DNA from: Astrocystis sublimbata | Taxonomy: Eukaryota; Ascomycota; Sordariomycetes; Xylariales; Xylariaceae | NCBI GenBank assembly: GCA_022453515.1 | Contig: JAJNNY010000047.1 | Location: forward strand, 232,261 to 296,260 | Direction: 5' to 3' | DNA: 64,000 nt | Shown here: positions 11,388 through 24,085 of the stretch, piece after piece | Layout of the letters: every line of letters begins with the position of its first letter | How positions within the stretch are numbered: the stretch's first letter is position 1 | Notes under the pieces: generated by a model | Database searches by the model: none | Told to the model about the DNA's origin: nothing | What the model saw: the letters and a program-made list of their open reading frames with translations, nothing else | Made by a program: the position numbers and the translations under genes

Positions 11388-12245
11388 TGTCGGTTGGATA
11401 TTGATGAGAGTAGGTTTTCTTCAAAAGTATGATTGGATAAGGGTAGATTATCCTGTTTTAGATGATGTGATTGTTTCCTGTAGGGAAATTGAACATACAG
11501 CTTGAATTGGGCAAGGAATTATAAATAGATAAATCAACACTGCGATCTTTTACACATTTGAACCAGATTGTGGCAACTGGTACCCATTATTCCAAAGCAT
11601 TAATGCTTCCGCCCAACTTGCATTGACCTTTCCACGAGATCAATTCTTAGTGGATACATCCTTGCAAGATAACAACACTCTCGCCTAGAACAATGTAAGC
11701 GATATCGAAGCTTCAATGCACGTTGGGCGATAGAAATTTAAATGTGGCTGGCCAACGGACCGACACTCGTCTATCACGTCTTGTTTGGCAGCCTGCTCTA
11801 TCACCTAAATGAAGTGCAAACCCTTCGATGGGGTCCCAGCGGCTAGCATAGTGCCACACATGAAGTCTTTTTGGTCGGGGTAACTAACACGCCAATCGTA
11901 ATAAATCGTTCGTACCCGAGGCAATGGATCGTTTCTATATGGTCCACCAGGAGTCATGGGGCTTGCATGGGTCTTAAGCACTGTGCTGGGGCTTAAAGAT
12001 CTACCCGCAGCTAACGATCCTATGAAATTTGTCATGTAGTGACTTGCAAATTGGCACGGCTGATTAGAATGAGAGAGCGAGTGGGAGCTCTAGCTTCAGC
12101 TCAAGTTGCTATCTCTTCCGCCCGTTTTTACATCACCTTCGTTATACTCGGCGATTATCCTGCTTGCATCGCATATGCCCAACGGTTACAGATGCTTGGA
12201 ATCTACTAATTACTGTTGTTGTGTTTGCATTTCCAAGAATCAACG
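11388..12245. promoter_or_regulatory. Divergent intergenic region between precursor and UstYa-type gene
   Basis: An 858 bp region separates the minus-strand precursor from the plus-strand UstYa-like gene, so it must contain both promoters and may coordinate them. A TATA-like AT-rich stretch lies near 11518-11530. No coding frame within it has support (the minus frame at 11805-12035 shows no domain). No specific transcription-factor site can be claimed. Confidence 0.4.
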
Positions 12246-13300
12246 ATGTCAAAAATGAACAGACAGCCGTTGCTGGATGAAGAAACTGACAACGTCAACC
12301 TTTGTGAATCTGACCCGGCTCATCCAACCCGCCCTGACCGATTTTGCAACGCCGCACTGATCACGAATGCTATATTGCTGACAATTTGCCTTCTTTTGGG
12401 GTTCACTGTACTGTTGCTTCCGAGCTCGAGTAAGAAGCAGCAGGAGGGCTTGAGGGGCAGTATCAGCGACCCTTACTGTATGTACAAACTTGACCCGTTA
12501 CACCCGATACTAATCCCTCCATAGCCCCAGAAAACACCATCGTTGAGTATGAGTACCGCCAAATGATAGGGAACGATACTCGTTTCACAGGCCATCCTGG
12601 ACCAGAATGGGAGAAGTCTATGCACGATGTGATGACAGGTAAGTATTTGACAAAGTGGATTGCTATCTCTAATCAGAATGGCAGGCACCCTTATACGAAT
12701 ATCCGATGATGAACGGAAACTGCTCAACTCAAACTCCATTCCCTTGAAAGATGGCGGATACGCTGCAGGGCTAGGGGTAGCGCATAACCTTCATTGTATT
12801 GTAAGCAGCCTATCTCAATGACCTAACATCGATGCAGTGATGTTGGTAACCTGGGATGGTGACTAATGAATCGAGAACAGAAGCAGATCAAGAAGTTTCT
12901 ATATCGCGACCAATTCTATGCCGAGATAGATCCGAATGGAGCGGACTTCGCGTATCTTCTTTCTCACGCTGGTAAGTTTTTTGTCCTTTCGTCACGTCAA
13001 ACTTTCCATAATTAACGTCTTCTGGTATTAGATCACTGCCTGGATTTCCTACGCCAGAGTATCATGTGTCATCTAGATTTCACGGTTTACACGCTATATT
13101 GGGGCGAGAACACGGAAAAGCCAACACATCGTGCACCAGGTCTACAGAAGTGTGTCAAATGGGAAACGTTACATGGCTGGATGTCAGGTAGGCAAGCCCG
13201 AACAGATATGCTAGTAGGGCCGTGAAGAGTTTGCAAGCATATGACACACCCAGTTGCTGTGTCTAAATTGAATAGCCTCACAGTCTGGAATGAGTTCTAA
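12246..13300 (+). CDS. UstYa/DUF3328 family oxidase, copy 1
   Basis: Six exons (12246-12477, 12525-12638, 12685-12800, 12881-12971, 13032-13187, 13254-13300) keep frame through five introns and give about 251 residues. One transmembrane helix (LITNAILLTICLLLGFTVLLL) follows a cytosolic N-terminus, leaving the remainder lumenal. The two family HxxHC motifs are present: HNLHC near the middle and HADHCLDFLRQSIMCHLDFT further on, followed by the conserved KCVNWETLHGW region with the paired cysteines and tryptophans. In ustiloxin, asperipin and cyclochlorotine pathways such proteins carry out the oxidative ring-closing step, probably with a metal held by the histidines. It is the closest gene to the precursor in the divergent direction, which supports it as the cyclase. 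The acceptor of intron 2 was chosen (12684) because the alternative at 12676 leads to a stop. Confidence 0.88.
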
Positions 13301-13817
13301 GTAAAACAAAAAGACACAGAGCGTCTCGATAAGCTTAAAATATGTGCTCATCGCAATGATACAATACGCCGTAGTGTAAGAAAACGTATTGTTTGTACTT
13401 TAATACAATCTTGTTGTCGCGCTAAATCGACGCACGATTCACAGAGAACCCAGTCTCCATGGTAATAGACTTTAGGGACGTGTAAGCATCCTTACCCGCC
13501 CGGGTATAATTGGAGCACCTGCACAGTACTTATGCATTAACCAACATTATGTTTGTGACAAGGGTGACTACGTTGCAGGAAAGTTTCGGTTGATCAGTGA
13601 CTCGCACTGTTTTTTTGGCTATGGCTGTTTGAAGCGTTTAAGATGTGACCAACTGCAGTTGGAAATGCAGGCTTATCTTAACAACCAACAGAGGGTACGG
13701 CCGCCGACGAACCCCATGCAGACGTTTTCAGATAATATATGATGTGTGTATGGGACTTTGATCTGAGTAACACTACGGTAGGCGCAGCTCTACTACATTG
13801 ATTGTCCGACATACAAG
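13301..13817. other. Intergenic between the two UstYa-type genes
   Basis: 517 bp separating two same-strand genes, taken as terminator of the first and promoter of the second. No gene is seen. Confidence 0.5.
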
Positions 13818-14865
13818 ATGGCTTCAGATATGCTAGCAGAAAATGCCCCCTTCCTGTGGAATGGGTGTTCCTCAAACTCTGAAGAGAAGGCTAAGAAAAG
13901 GCAAGGAGGCCTCTTAGAACGTGGCAATTACAGGGCTGTTTGGATTTTCCTCGCTTTTCAATTGATATTCCTTGCATTCAACTTGGGTTTCCTCATCTTC
14001 AATACTATACCTATACCGGTCAAGTATCAAGCACAGCACACGTCTGCCCTTGAAAGAGCATATTGTGAGTGTACCCGAGGCTCTGAGCTAACTTGCATTA
14101 CCCATATTGATGAAAACCCTTGCAGCGCCGGCAGACCTAGCTCTCGAGTATGTTGTTCTCGAAGACTCAGATCACAAGCACGGTGCATCTCCATATACCG
14201 GAGAACCTCGTGCTGAGCTTGACGAAGCCTGGTCTAAGCTACTACGGTGTAAGACTTGCGTCATTACCCATCTGAAATTTCAATGTCGAACTGAACGATA
14301 CAGCTACTCTTTTGAGAATGACCAAGGAAGAAATGGTGAAAATGAACAAGACTTCTCTCAGCCTTCTAGACGGAAGTGGTTATGTTGGCTACCTTGAAAC
14401 CTTTCACATGCTACACTGCGTGGTAAGTGTATTGTCTGCATTGATCAAGCACATATTAGTTACCTGCTAAAGACATTTAGAAACGTATATATCAATCCCA
14501 TCATCAGGAATACTATCCTGAGCAGCAACGTGACGGCGCCTTCACTGATGCCCACTTGTGTAAGCAGTTCATCTTGAGAGAGGCCCTGAATGCCGTACTA
14601 AGTGGTTATAGACCATTGCCTAGATGTACTCCGCGAAGGTATCATGTGTAATGCTGATTTGTCAATCAACACATTGTTCTGGGAGACCCCGACCAAAGTG
14701 CAAGGTGCAAGGCCAGGATTGCGAAAATGTGTCAATTGGGATCTACTTCAGTCATGGGCCGAGGACAGAACACTTACGGCGAAAGATAGAGAATCTTTCT
14801 TGGCTACCTTGGTTGTTCCATTTGAGAAGCCTGGGAGCATTGGTCCTATTGATTTACTCTTATGA
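13818..14865 (+). CDS. UstYa/DUF3328 family oxidase, copy 2
   Basis: A second UstYa-like gene in the same direction, spliced from about five exons (first exon 13818-14067, last exon ending at 14865). A single transmembrane helix (VWIFLAFQLIFLAFNLGFLIF) lies near residue 45. The first HxxHC motif is HMLHCV, and the second reads HLYHCLDVLREGIMCNADLS across an intron boundary. The KCVNWDLLQSW segment matches that of copy 1. The exon 2/3 junction was placed at acceptor TTTTGAG near 14313 because the earlier CAG acceptor breaks the frame before MTKEEMVKMNKTS; this should be verified with transcripts. Pairs of UstYa-type proteins (UstYa plus UstYb) are usual in dikaritin clusters. The copies share motifs but little sequence outside them, so the duplication is old. 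Confidence 0.85.
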
Positions 14866-15297
14866 AATGTTGAAGGGTTAGTACTCACGAGCACAACCTT
14901 CCGCAACCGCCCAACTTGGGTACGGCCAATGGCCCTAGTGATCAAGTACCTAGGTACACTTTCCCAACTCCTGTATTCTTGTCTACAAACCTCTCTATTT
15001 TGAATGAAAATATAAAAAAGACCTTCAATACTGTCCGACAATGCTACCGTCCGTGAAGAAAACTAGGAGAGCAATCTGGTATGAAATTATAGCAAACTTC
15101 AAGTGGGATGCGCCGATGCGGGCGCAAACTCAAGAGCATGCTGTGCCAGGCTCAATCGCGCCATTGCCAATTACCTAGGTAGGTTAGGTCATCTCCCATT
15201 GATGTCAATGCGTAATGCGCGGGGGGTAGCAGTACTATAGCACATGGGTAATGGCGTCGGCAGCGGCTCGAGGTGCACGCTTGAAAGTTAGCCCTCG
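14866..15297. other. Intergenic between convergent genes
   Basis: Shared 3' region of the second UstYa-type gene and the MFS transporter, about 430 bp. No gene is seen. Confidence 0.5.
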
Positions 15298-17092
15298 TCA
15301 ACCGCCCATCTCCAATTGCATCTGTATTCTCTCACGCTTCATTAGTAATGCGCAAAGGATCAAAATCGCCCCAGAAACGATGATGAGTATGTAGGTATCA
15401 TTGATGGCGGTGACAAGTATTTCGAGCGCAGGACGCTTGACTTCAGGCGGCGCCGTCTGCAGCACTACACTTCTGGCTCCAGCAATAGCCGCTGTGACAT
15501 CCTCCTCTGAGAAGCCAGCTGGAACTAGGATAGCGAGCAGCCTCTGACGTGCGACGGTCTGGAAGATGGTGTTGCAGATGGCAAGGGCCACAAGTATACT
15601 ACCTTGCTGTCCGATGTTGATGAATTGAATAGCCTCAGGTATCTCGTCAGGCAGGACCTTGCTGGGCACGATCGAGTAGGCGGCTTGGAACGCCGTCTGA
15701 CCAACACCGACAAGGATCGAGTAGCCATATATCTTGGCGTTGGCAATATCAATCGATGAAGTATAGAGCAGTGCGCCGCCGATAGTGGTCAACACACCGC
15801 TGAACAGAAACCAGGGCATGTAATAGCCCCAGCGTACCATCAAGATCCCGTTGAACAGAACGCCAACAACATAGAAGACGACGAAGGGGAGCAGCCGCAC
15901 AGCGGTCTGCTTGCCATCTTCATTGCGGACCAGGGAGTAAAAGAGCGAGAGGTAGTATATGATGACATAGAGTGCGCCGACTAGCGCAGTGCAGGAGAGT
16001 AACAACAGCACCATCGTCCGGTCGCGGAGAAACTGCACAGGAAAGAGCCTGTCTCTCGAGCTTGTAAATACTGCAAAATGTTGCGTTATCGAGAATGCGA
16101 CCGCAACAACGCCGAAAACAACGTAAAGCGTGATCATGCGGCCGTCAGTCCAACTCCAAGTTGAGCCACCGAACGTGAAGATCAATGCGAATGTTGTGTA
16201 TATGCCGAAACTCAAGATAGTTCCTAACCAGTCAAGCGATTGGAGCCTTTTAGCTAGGGGGACGCCCGGTCGAGGGTGCATGGACGGAAGTAGGAAGAGG
16301 TATATCGGGGATATCACGGCAAAGATGAACAGGTTGAGGTAAAAGGCCTGTTTTCATGTCGCGTCAGTAAACGATGATCTTGAACTGATAGGCTGCTCGC
16401 AACATACCCATCGCCAGCCTGAAGATGAAGTGTCGGCCAACGCGCCCCCTATCACCGGACCAAGGATGACTCCGACGCCGTAGACTAGAATCGCTGCTGC
16501 CATGTAGATGCTTCGTTCCTTCGGTGTCGTCAAACGCTGAAGCATGTTGATATTCCTGGAAATCTATTAGACCAGTTCACATGATCAGTACGGGCAAAAG
16601 CAAACTCACCCTAGATACATGCCCGCTCCGCCAGCACCCGCCCATACACGCCCAACAATCAAGGCGTCCATCACAGGCGCGGCACCACAGAGCGCGCTGC
16701 CAGCCGCGAACATTGTCAATGACCCGAAGTAGAGCCATTTGTTGTCGAAGATGGCGTACGCCTTGCCCCTGTATTTGCGTTCAAATTAGATCGTATGCTT
16801 CACCTTCGGCTTAGGGAGCGTCGTCTTACAGCGGCAGGATCACAGCAAATGCACCTAGGGGGAACCCTATGCCCAACCAGCCGAGCTTGTTGACATTGCC
16901 GAGATCGCTGATTATTGGGGCTTGGATGTCGGCGACGATGGTGTTGTCGAGTCCGTACAGGAGGTTGCATGAGAACACGGCGATGCACACTAGAAGCCAA
17001 CGCAGGCCGGTGACCGATCTTTGGACCGCGTCACTTGAGGCTGGAGACAGTTGCTGGGGCGTTGATACCGAATCCTTGACAGATGGCGACAT
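15298..17092 (-). CDS. MFS transporter, DHA2-like (14-helix) exporter
   Basis: Four exons on the minus strand (first from 17092, last ending at 15298) give a protein of roughly 540 residues. Conserved major-facilitator features include LYGLDNTIVADIQAPIISDLG at helix 1 (motif D1-like LDxTIV), WLGIGFPLGAFAV, the loop GKAYAIFDNKW with FGSLTMFAAGSALCG, the GR(V)WAGAGGAGMY segment, and ERSIYMAAAILVYGVGVILGPVIGGAL, which is the antiporter motif C. The C-terminal half is uninterrupted (16317-15298), with at least seven hydrophobic helices. DHA2-type exporters commonly serve fungal metabolite clusters, for example UstT in the ustiloxin cluster. Location just beyond the two UstYa-type genes supports a role exporting the RiPP product. 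Start at 17092 was preferred over an upstream ATG because MSPSVKDSV gives a normal cytosolic tail. Confidence 0.9.
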
Positions 17093-18163
17093 TATGGATC
17101 TTGGTCTTAAGATACACGAGCCTGGCGGTTGCTGAGCATGTAACTGATGAGAATCATACAAGTAATGCAAGCCAAGCTGAACTTTAACTAGGAATCTAGG
17201 ATCAACTCGACTTCACACCGTCGTGCTAATTACGTATTTATTCAATGCTTTACGAGACCTGCTGTAATACTATTCGCAACTGAATGCGGAGAGATTTCAT
17301 ATCATGCTACATATCATTTCACAATGTCCACAGTGTAGTCGATTTCAAAAGGGCCATGTGTTAAGTCCGATACCATCTGTGGGGACACTCTGAATGCCCC
17401 TTATGATCATGGCGGCAAAGCCTCATGTCAGAACTCCATCGCTGATATATGGAGCACCGCCTATCTACGGATCCATTAATGGCCTTGCATTACTGCTGAG
17501 ACCAACTATAGGTTGTCTTGTTTGGCCTGAGAATATGTTTGTTCTGGATATCTTGTGCCATTCGTTTCGGCGTTAACACAACTTCATTCGATGCTGACAT
17601 ATGTCGAGGGCTTGCTCGCTAGCATCACATTCCACCGTGATTCTGTCTGGTGGAGCTTTGCGATACTACTTAATTTTATTTCCCAAATGTCCGAGAATTA
17701 AGAGTACAGAAATGATAAGGACTGATAAGAAATACAAAGCCCTTTTACTTCGTCAGCCTGGGTGCTTAACCGTCATACATCCCGAAACTTTGCGACCTCT
17801 CTCGACACAGCACGGCCTAACAAATATGCTACTAAGCTCATGCATCTTAGAGGCACCGACACTATGCATGATGTAAGCCGCATCGAAGCAGCGGTCAACA
17901 GTAGTCCTGCTCAAGTTGACGCCGCAGTTCAAGTGCTTCAAATCAATTCCAGGACATTAAGATCGCCCCTATTTACATTCATCGGCTTTAGGCGTTAGGC
18001 GATAAGATCTGCAAAGCATACCACCTGACATGTGGTTCAGATGATTTTACATCAGGTTAGCAATGTGACATATTTATTGAGCAAAACATTCTTGAGAAGC
18101 CGAGTTAAATGAGATATGACCCATTAGGATAATTTCTCTATTCTCTGTCAATTATGTTGTCTC
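17093..18163. other. Intergenic, no gene supported
   Basis: About 1.07 kb upstream of the transporter and downstream of the sialidase-fold gene. Short frames on both strands near 17600-17990 have no recognisable content. This is a plausible right border of the RiPP cluster. Confidence 0.5.
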
Positions 18164-19374
18164 TTACTCAGCCGGATTGTTCAGGATATCTTCCAGATTT
18201 ACAACTGTTGCCGAAAAGGGGGTATGGACTCCCAAACCCATATCGTCGAACGTCTCGCCCCCATATATAAGGAGATGATCAGGGTACTTTTTGAAGATCT
18301 GAATAGCGCGGCTGTAGACTGCCCCGGCAGGTGTCGTGTGTTCCTCCCAGGCGCTGATATCTCCACCGGCACGGTTTGTCCACACTTGTCGACGGTCTGC
18401 ATCCGACACAACGATAGTCCCATTTGGCCCGCCCATCGGGCTCCAAACTATATAAGGGCTGGCATTTGGAACAGTCTTGTTGTTAACGACGATGGGCTCT
18501 CCTTCGCTAAGCCGGAAATCAAGTGGACTATCTGCTGTCACGTAGAACACTGGGTAATTGGAGCCGTAAGACGACGAGTTTCCAATTGGTCGCTCGTGCA
18601 CGAGGATCCATTTCTTGGTAGGTGGGACGTATGTGATCACGGTCATTCCCGGGCGCGCTTCGTATAAGTCGTAAGCCACGTCGTCGACGGGCGGATCCCA
18701 GGTTTTCATGTCCTTCGATACCTGATGCGCGAGTTTCTGACCGTGCTTGGGATCGCGTTGGTCTGAGTAATAAACTACTACAGAACCATTGTAGGGACTT
18801 TGCATTTGCTTGTCAGTTGTCATGAAGTTGATTGGCCATGGGAAAACAAGACATACAGGATGTATGGCTCCCAGATAGGAGTAGCGCCATTGGTGGTGTT
18901 TGGTCGGCCACCCTCAGCCACATGACTGACGAACTCCCACGTCTTTGCGCCGTCTCTGCTAGCGTAGAGATCGATTCGAGTGCCGTTGTTACTCCAACTG
19001 TTCCCAGCACCCAAGATTGTGCCAGCGTCGTAGTCGCCGACTGGTTCTGTCAGCTCGGCTAATGCTGGCTGCGCAGACATCCCCCAGCCATTGACCTGGT
19101 CAGTCAGGTTTGAGATATGAGTCCAGCTGGCCCCGCCATCCTCACTGCGGAAGATTGGGAACTGTGCTGGTCCAGGGCCCATGAAGGACGCTGTTGCGAT
19201 GATGGTGCCATCTTGGAGCTCGACATAGCGTGGATACGTCACGCTCTCCCTTCCCGACGTGGCGAGAATCGTGTTATTGACGAAAAAGCCCCATGGCTGA
19301 GGCTCATCTTCGACTGGTCTCGCGATTGCCTCTCGCACGAGGAGTGCGGTGAGTGCCAATGTTGTGATAATCAT
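18164..19374 (-). CDS. Secreted sialidase-fold (BNR/Asp-box) protein, possibly GH93-like exo-arabinanase
   Basis: Two exons separated by a short intron near 18,860-18,800 give about 380 residues. The start at 19374 begins MIITTLALTALLVREAIARP, a signal peptide; an ATG 45 bases upstream is possible. Two Asp-box motifs of the six-bladed beta-propeller fold are visible: SEDGGASW and SRDGAKTW. VYYSDQRDP after the intron, followed by HGQKLAHQVSKD, is a signature shared by fungal secreted sialidase-fold enzymes, some of which are GH93 exo-1,5-arabinanases. I cannot separate GH93 from GH33-like by eye. The intron donor is either GTATGT or GTCTTG six bases on, giving slightly different junction residues. 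Two further plant-cell-wall genes follow, which supports a role in pectin or arabinan breakdown. Confidence 0.75.
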
Positions 19375-19919
19375 TGTCGCAACAGAAGATTGAGCATCAG
19401 ATGGGACAATATTGATCACTACTCCGTCGCACTTGTGCAGGATAGATGGTGGGAATCTAGATATACCGCGCCTGAGGAGCGAACAATCTACGCACCACCA
19501 CCACGTACGCCGTTATAGGAGGCTTTCAAAGTACGCGATCCAATAGTATAATGGATCCGATCGCGTGGGTCAGATGATCGCCCTGATCTCATGCATCTTT
19601 ATTTAGCCGGGGTCAGAAACAGGTTGGGGATAATAACACCGCTCGACGGCCCCTCGCCAAGAATGCATTGTATTTCTCCGTAGGCGAGACATCGCCTCGA
19701 CAATGTTCTCGTAAGGTTCTATACGAGGTTGCGCATGCAAGAGTCTGACTTATTTCAAAGATTGGCCTGTGCTTCACATGATCGCAATGTAGTTAATGTA
19801 GCTTTAGCCCATGTTACTTTTATCATTTTTTTCGCAAAACCCTGATATTTGCAATAAAGTACATAGCGTGGTGGCGTCCGTGCCCCCTTTCTCATTCCAG
19901 CAATGACCACTTGACTATC
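19375..19919. other. Intergenic
   Basis: About 0.5 kb between the sialidase-fold gene and the esterase, both on the minus strand. It holds the promoter of the former. No gene is seen. Confidence 0.45.
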
Positions 19920-20777
19920 CTAGTCGCTCGAGGGCAATGTGCTGTTTGCATCACCGGCAATATCAAGTGTGTTAATTGCTTGTGTGAAGAAGTTCCAGGT
20001 TTCGCCCGGGGCGAAGTATTGGCCGTTCGAATCTCTGGGGTCCGGCACGTGGTCACCACCGTGTGCAATCCACCAGACTGGGGTACCAGCTCTGCAGCTA
20101 TACTCTGTCTTGATGTGGTTTCCAGCACCTGGGCCAGGCTCTGGTGCGTTCTTCGATTGACATCCATTGAGCTGTAGGAATTTGTCCCGGAGCTGGCGGC
20201 CCAGGCCAATGTTGAGCACGCTATCCACAACACCGTGGATGCCAAGGTATGGAACCGGCTTGTTGCCGCCATCGCATCCGCTGAGCTGTGCGCCCGAAAT
20301 GACAGCGACCGCACGGAAGACGTCGGGTCGGGAGCAAGCCATAGAGTACGACATCGCACCGCCGTAACTCCAGCCTGTTGCAAAGATCTGCTTCTCATCG
20401 ACGCAGAGAGAGTCCTTGAGGAGATCGACCATCTGGTCCGTGAACTTCACGTCCTCGCCACCGTTGTTGGCCCAGCCATTGCCTATTCCTTGCGGTGCAA
20501 CAAAGATGGCGGATTCTTTGGCAAGATCGCGGAGGCCGTAGTAGCCCGGGGCCACGTTGTTCATTGTGCCATCACGCCAGTGGTAGCCGAAGATCAACTT
20601 GTAGGGCGTTGAGGGATTGTAGTTTGCAGGGACCTGCACGATGTAGTCGCGGTTCCTGCCGTTGACGTTCATGGACTTTTGCCCGCTTGACATGGGGCTT
20701 TTACCGCAGCCGGCACTAGCGGCAGAGACATTGCCAACGGCTGCTGCAAGCAGCACTAGTGCGGTAGAGAAGATCAT
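19920..20777 (-). CDS. Feruloyl esterase (CE1-type, FaeC/LpqC-like), secreted
   Basis: A single-exon gene of 285 residues. Residues 1-19 are a signal peptide (IFSTALVLLAAAVGNVSA). The alpha/beta-hydrolase core is clear: FGYHWRDG near the oxyanion region, FVAPQGIGNGWANNGGEDVKF, the nucleophile elbow GWSYGGAMS with serine, the acid in GIHGVVDSVLN, and the catalytic histidine in GGDHVPDP followed by an aromatic-rich C-terminus (FAPGETWNFF). This set matches fungal feruloyl esterases of type C/D, which cleave ferulate esters from plant xylan and pectin. Paired cysteines suggest disulfides. It sits between the sialidase-fold protein and a GH12 enzyme, all secreted and on the same strand, although not in an operon since each has its own upstream region. 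Confidence 0.88.
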   Translation of the reverse strand: MIFSTALVLLAAAVGNVSAASAGCGKSPMSSGQKSMNVNGRNRDYIVQVPANYNPSTPYKLIFGYHWRDGTMNNVAPGYYGLRDLAKESAIFVAPQGIGNGWANNGGEDVKFTDQMVDLLKDSLCVDEKQIFATGWSYGGAMSYSMACSRPDVFRAVAVISGAQLSGCDGGNKPVPYLGIHGVVDSVLNIGLGRQLRDKFLQLNGCQSKNAPEPGPGAGNHIKTEYSCRAGTPVWWIAHGGDHVPDPRDSNGQYFAPGETWNFFTQAINTLDIAGDANSTLPSSD

Positions 20778-22211
20778 GGTAACTCAGACGTGGGGTGAAA
20801 AGAGAGACGCCAGTGATGGTTAGGGACTATTGATTGCTCGCCGTTTTGAAGGATGGGATGACTAGAGTTCATATATAGCTAGCGAACTGCGGGATCTCGG
20901 TCAAAAAACCGCCACGAACCGGCGCCCGGGAGCAACAGGCATACTTAGGATGCTTGTTTCCAAGGCTTAAACCATGCTTGTTCTTTAGTCACGCATTAAG
21001 GTGCTCGCGGCGTGAGAAGTCCGTGTTGAACGACGAGGGCAGCATGATCGACCATGTTTACCATGTTGTTTCCAGTTGTGGCAGACTCGGAGAGAACTCT
21101 ATCGGCGACCAGCTGTGCAAGGGTGCGACCCGCAAACCCGGATTGATCCCCGAATTCTGCTAGCTAGTACCGTACCGACAACTTGAGCGCGGGTAGAGTT
21201 ACCTGATCGGCATTCACTGCTGTTAGTCTAGTCTTGGCGCGCCACAGTCGAGCTTCAACTGTTGCTACTATACTCGAGATAACGGAACACAGGACACTGC
21301 TTAAAATACGCATAACTAGCACAACGATATGTTCAATTAATAATGTTCAAGGTGTAGAGAAGTGAGGATGCATGCAGGTCTAACACTTGTCTCGAAATGC
21401 ATGTTCTGATTACTTACACGTAAGTATTTGATTGACTAGCTTGTGGCTGATTAGGTCAGGGTTCGCAGATAAATCCGGGGATGATTTCATGCGCAGCTTA
21501 GCATAGAAGGTAATTCCATGGCAACGGACTATGCGCTTGACACAATCGGAAAATTGCAGAGCGGAAGAATCCCGTCTGCTGGAGTGATTCTTTCCCACCA
21601 ATTGCTCCGTGCTGCCAGGGGAATATCTGTTACGGCTAAAAACGCCTAGAGCCATGTCCGCTAGTGGTCCACTAATCTACGGGAGGCTGGCTCCGGGCCA
21701 AGACCACACGTTATGATGCCGATCTTAATTGCCGGTGAGTCTTGCTTGCAATGCCTTGCATCGGCTGTTGATCTTAGATTCTGATTCCACCTGTACCATC
21801 GTGTCGTATTGCCGAACTTGGATAGCATCCCAACATAGCTCACTTGTTGCTTAGGGCGTTGGCTTGAATCTCACGCCCCTTTTTAAGTTGAGCACTAGTA
21901 GCTACTTACCTAATGTTTCTATTCTTATTTCATGTGACAGAAATCCTGACGAAAAGTAAGACATAATGCTTCTGGGCAAGCTGCTTATTGATAAAAGTCA
22001 AGAATAAGATATAATTAGACTTCGAAGTTCCGAACCTAAACAGTTGCTACCTAAGACTTGATAATATCTTCCCGATGCGAATAATAGCATGCAATCTGCT
22101 CACGCTAAGCCCGTGTGGCGCTGCAAGCTCTCTTCTCGTTCTCGTTCTCAGCCACATGACCACAGCCAGATAGAAAGCAGGCAAGCTTAGTTGCTGTGAG
22201 TCGTAGATGGG
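20778..22211. other. Intergenic, no gene supported
   Basis: About 1.4 kb. It contains the esterase promoter, including a TATATA run near 20870. Frames at 20954-21163 and 21410-21843 have no supporting features. Confidence 0.5.
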
Positions 22212-24085
<1,874 letters not shown>

